Shown: piece after piece, positions 5,680-7,553 of the stretch | Numbering within the stretch: the stretch's first letter is position 1 | Layout: the number at the start of each line of letters is the position of its first letter | Assembly (NCBI GenBank): GCA_937967725.1 | Contig: CALBSY010000132.1 | Span: 1-7,553, forward strand | Direction: 5' to 3' | DNA length: 7,553 bases | Source: an uncultured Alphaproteobacteria bacterium | GTDB lineage: Bacteria; Pseudomonadota; Alphaproteobacteria; Caulobacterales; Aquidulcibacteraceae | Translations under genes and position numbers: made by a program | The notes under the pieces: generated by a model | Seen by the model: only the letters and a program-made list of their open reading frames with translations | What the model was told of the DNA's origin: nothing | The model's database searches: none

Positions 5680-6419
5680 GTCGCGCCTGGATAAGCGCGC
5701 TGCAGGAACTGCATCTCGCTCAGTAGATGGCCGAGATGTTCTGAGTGACGGCCTTTGCGTCCGCCAAGCACGGGCCGGCGCGAAGCCGGCCGCTCCAGCG
5801 CCGCGTCTGCTAGCACCGCATCGAGACGCTGGTCCCAGGCGGGTTTCAGAGCGGCTTTGTCCACGCCCAGCGCCGCGTCGGCCTCGTCGGCTTCGAACAA
5901 CTCATCCGCGAAGCGCCACATCCAATCGAGCCCGGCGGTCATGCGCGCGCGGCTTTCGTCGGTGCCGTCGCCCAATCGGATCACCCAATCGCTCGCCAAC
6001 GTTGCATGATAAGCGGTCTCCTTGACCGCTTTCGCCGCGATCGCCGCGAAGCGTTCGTGCTTAGAAACCGCTAATGCTGCGTAGAGCAATTCTTGATAGT
6101 GCGAGAACAGAAACAGGCGCGCGATGGTTTGCGCGAAGTCGCCGTTCGGCTGCTCAACCAGCAGGCAATTGGTGAAATCCATTACGTCGCGCTTGAACGC
6201 CAACGCGTCGGCGTCGCGGCTCTTGCCCTCAATCTCGCCGGCAAGCCCAAGAAAATGCGTCGCCTGGCCGATCTGATCCAGCGCAACATTCGCCAGCGAC
6301 AAGTCCACTTCGAGCGCCGGCGCATGGCCACACCATTCGCTGAGGCGTTGGCCGCAAATGAGCGCATCGTCGCCGAGGCGCAGGGCGCAGACGGCGAGGG
6401 GGGGAAGCGCCTTCGCCAT
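5673..6419 (-). CDS. paaC: Phenylacetyl-CoA epoxidase structural subunit PaaC
   Basis: The protein has 248 residues, the same length as E. coli PaaC, and belongs to the PaaA_PaaC ferritin-like family. PaaC is a catalytically inactive paralogue that pairs with PaaA and holds it in the active complex. Recognisable family blocks are LANVALDQIGQATHFL (42-57), RDVMDFTNCLLVEQPNGDFA (77-96), KETAYH (133-138) and the C-terminal GGRKGRHSEHLG (219-230) ending in EMQFLQRAYPG. The ATG shares one base with the paaB stop (TAATG), which indicates translational coupling, and no separate ribosome site is seen. Its end overlaps the paaD start. Confidence 0.96.
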   Translation of the reverse strand: MAKALPPLAVCALRLGDDALICGQRLSEWCGHAPALEVDLSLANVALDQIGQATHFLGLAGEIEGKSRDADALAFKRDVMDFTNCLLVEQPNGDFAQTIARLFLFSHYQELLYAALAVSKHERFAAIAAKAVKETAYHATLASDWVIRLGDGTDESRARMTAGLDWMWRFADELFEADEADAALGVDKAALKPAWDQRLDAVLADAALERPASRRPVLGGRKGRHSEHLGHLLSEMQFLQRAYPGATW

Positions 6420-6712
6420 TAGATGTGCTTGATGTGGTCCGGTATCGAATAGAACGTCGGGGGGCGGTAAACCTTATCCTCAGCAGGTTCGAACAGCGCC
6501 GCCGCATCGCCCGGGTCGGACGCCGTGATCTGCGCTGAGGGCACGACCCACAGGCTCACGCCTTCCATGCGCCGCGTATAGGTGTCGCGCGCGTGCTCGA
6601 TGGCCATTTTTGCGTCGGCCGCATGCACGCTGCCGACATGGCGGTGGCCGAGGCCGCCTTTGCCGCGAACGAACACTTCCCAGAGCGGCCATTCCTTGCT
6701 CGGTTCGCTCAT
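6419..6712 (-). CDS. paaB: Phenylacetyl-CoA epoxidase subunit PaaB
   Basis: The protein has 97 residues (E. coli PaaB is 95). It is recognised by WPLWEVFVRGKGGLGHRHVGS (8-28), HAADAKMAIEHARDTYTRR, SLWVVPSAQI and the C-terminal KVYRPPTFYSIPDHIKHI. PaaB is a small bridging subunit of the multicomponent epoxidase, needed to organise PaaA-PaaC heterodimers into the larger complex. GGAG (6723-6720), inside the end of paaA, stands 7 nt before the ATG. The gap to the paaA stop is only 4 nt. There is no sign of damage or unusual composition. Confidence 0.97.
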   Translation of the reverse strand: MSEPSKEWPLWEVFVRGKGGLGHRHVGSVHAADAKMAIEHARDTYTRRMEGVSLWVVPSAQITASDPGDAAALFEPAEDKVYRPPTFYSIPDHIKHI

Positions 6713-6716
6713 TGCA

Positions 6717-7553
6717 TCACTCCGCTGCGATCTTCGCGTTCGCCCGCTTCTCGGCGTGCACGCGCGCCGCTTCGCGCACCCAAGCGCCGTCGTCCCATGC
6801 CTTTTGCCGCGCTTGCATGCGCTCCTTGGCGACCGGGCCTTCGCCTTTCACGACCGCCCAGAATTCTTCCCAATCGACTTCGCCGAAATCGTAGGCGCCG
6901 CGCTCTTCGTTCCACTTGAGCGCGGGGTCCGGCACTTTGAGGCCGATCGCTTCGGCCTGCGGCACTGTGATGTCGACGAATTTCTGGCGCAGCTCGTCAT
7001 TGGTGTCGCGCTTGATACGCCAGCGCATGCTCTGTTCGGTGTTCGGCGACTTATCGTCCGGCGGGCCGAACATCATCAGCGAGGGCCACCACCAGCGATC
7101 GAGCGCATCCTGCGCCATCGCTTTTTGCTCGGGCGTACCGTTCGCCAGATGCATCATGATCTCGTAGCCCTGGCGCTGGTGGAAGCTCTCTTCCTTGCAG
7201 ATGCGCACCATCGCGCGCGCATAAGGCCCGTACGAGGTACGCTGCAGCGGCACCTGGTTCATGATCGCCGCGCCGTCGACCAGCCAGCCGATGGCGCCGA
7301 TATCGGCCCAGGTCAGGGTCGGGTAATTGAAGATGGTCGAATATTTGGCTTTGCCCGAATGCAACGCCTCGATCATCTCTTCGCGCGACGTGCCCAACGT
7401 CTCCGCCGCCGCGTAGAGATAAAGCCCGTGGCCGCCTTCGTCCTGCACCTTGGCCAGCAGGATCGCCTTGCGGCGCAGGTTCGGCGCGCGGGTGATCCAA
7501 TTGCCTTCCGGCAGCATACCGACGATTTCGCTATGCGCGTGTTGCGACATCTG
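6717..7553 (-). CDS. paaA: Phenylacetyl-CoA epoxidase catalytic subunit PaaA (5' end outside window)
   Basis: PaaA is the diiron oxygenase that inserts one oxygen atom into the ring of phenylacetyl-CoA. The frame runs off the right edge. The apparent ATG at 7550 is an internal Met: the following residues SQHAHSEIVGMLPEGNW align with about residue 36 onward of the E. coli protein (309 aa), so roughly 34 N-terminal residues lie outside. Counting from Met 7550, diiron ligand motifs are visible: Glu8 in AHSEIVG, Glu38 and His41 in VQDEGGHG (equivalent to E72 and H75 of E. coli by alignment) and EESFHQ (120-125). Other family blocks are FNYPTLTWADIGAIGWLVDG and WWPSLMMFGP. All visible catalytic residues are intact. 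It is the first gene of a coupled paaABCDE series, and the promoter is outside the window. Confidence 0.97.
   Translation of the reverse strand, partial: QMSQHAHSEIVGMLPEGNWITRAPNLRRKAILLAKVQDEGGHGLYLYAAAETLGTSREEMIEALHSGKAKYSTIFNYPTLTWADIGAIGWLVDGAAIMNQVPLQRTSYGPYARAMVRICKEESFHQRQGYEIMMHLANGTPEQKAMAQDALDRWWWPSLMMFGPPDDKSPNTEQSMRWRIKRDTNDELRQKFVDITVPQAEAIGLKVPDPALKWNEERGAYDFGEVDWEEFWAVVKGEGPVAKERMQARQKAWDDGAWVREAARVHAEKRANAKIAAE

Overview
The window is high-GC, tightly packed bacterial chromosome. The gene set and the protein sequences point to an alphaproteobacterium; a Caulobacterales/Hyphomonadaceae-like soil or water organism is my guess, not something the sequence proves. I see no mobile element, CRISPR array, rRNA or integrase.

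Layout. Positions 2-562 (+) hold the C-terminal part of a DUF2332 protein that is cut by the left edge. Positions 559-1800 (-) encode a two-helix membrane protein of the DUF3754/TMEM143 family. It is divergent, across a 96-bp gap, from an exported legumain-like (C13, caspase-fold) cysteine peptidase at 1897-2769 (+). Positions 2766-3257 (-) encode an Lrp/AsnC regulator with a TTG start. Just upstream of it, on the same strand, is a CAU-anticodon tRNA (3365-3441, -) with its own plausible promoter. A TetR regulator (3513-4112, +) follows. The right half, 4113-7553 (-), is the phenylacetyl-CoA epoxidase operon paaABCDE, read right to left, with the first codons of paaA beyond the right edge.

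How the genes work together. PaaA (catalytic diiron subunit), PaaB, PaaC (structural partner of PaaA) and PaaE (FAD/2Fe-2S reductase) form the oxygenase that makes ring-1,2-epoxyphenylacetyl-CoA. This is the committing step of aerobic phenylacetate breakdown. PaaD is the MIP18/DUF59-type maturation protein. All four junctions are overlapping or only 1-4 nt apart, so the five genes are almost certainly one coupled transcript. The TetR protein has the C-terminal signature of acyl-CoA-responsive regulators and is the best local candidate for the pathway repressor (PaaR-like), although it lies convergent to the operon. The left half (DUF2332, DUF3754, C13 peptidase, Lrp) has no visible tie to phenylacetate.

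The most notable structural point is that all three tail-to-tail gene pairs have no intergenic space. Two share a 4-bp CTAA/TTAG stop overlap and the third abuts exactly. The most interesting poorly described genes are the exported C13 peptidase and the divergent homologue of mitochondrial TMEM143. I found no convincing new multi-gene system.
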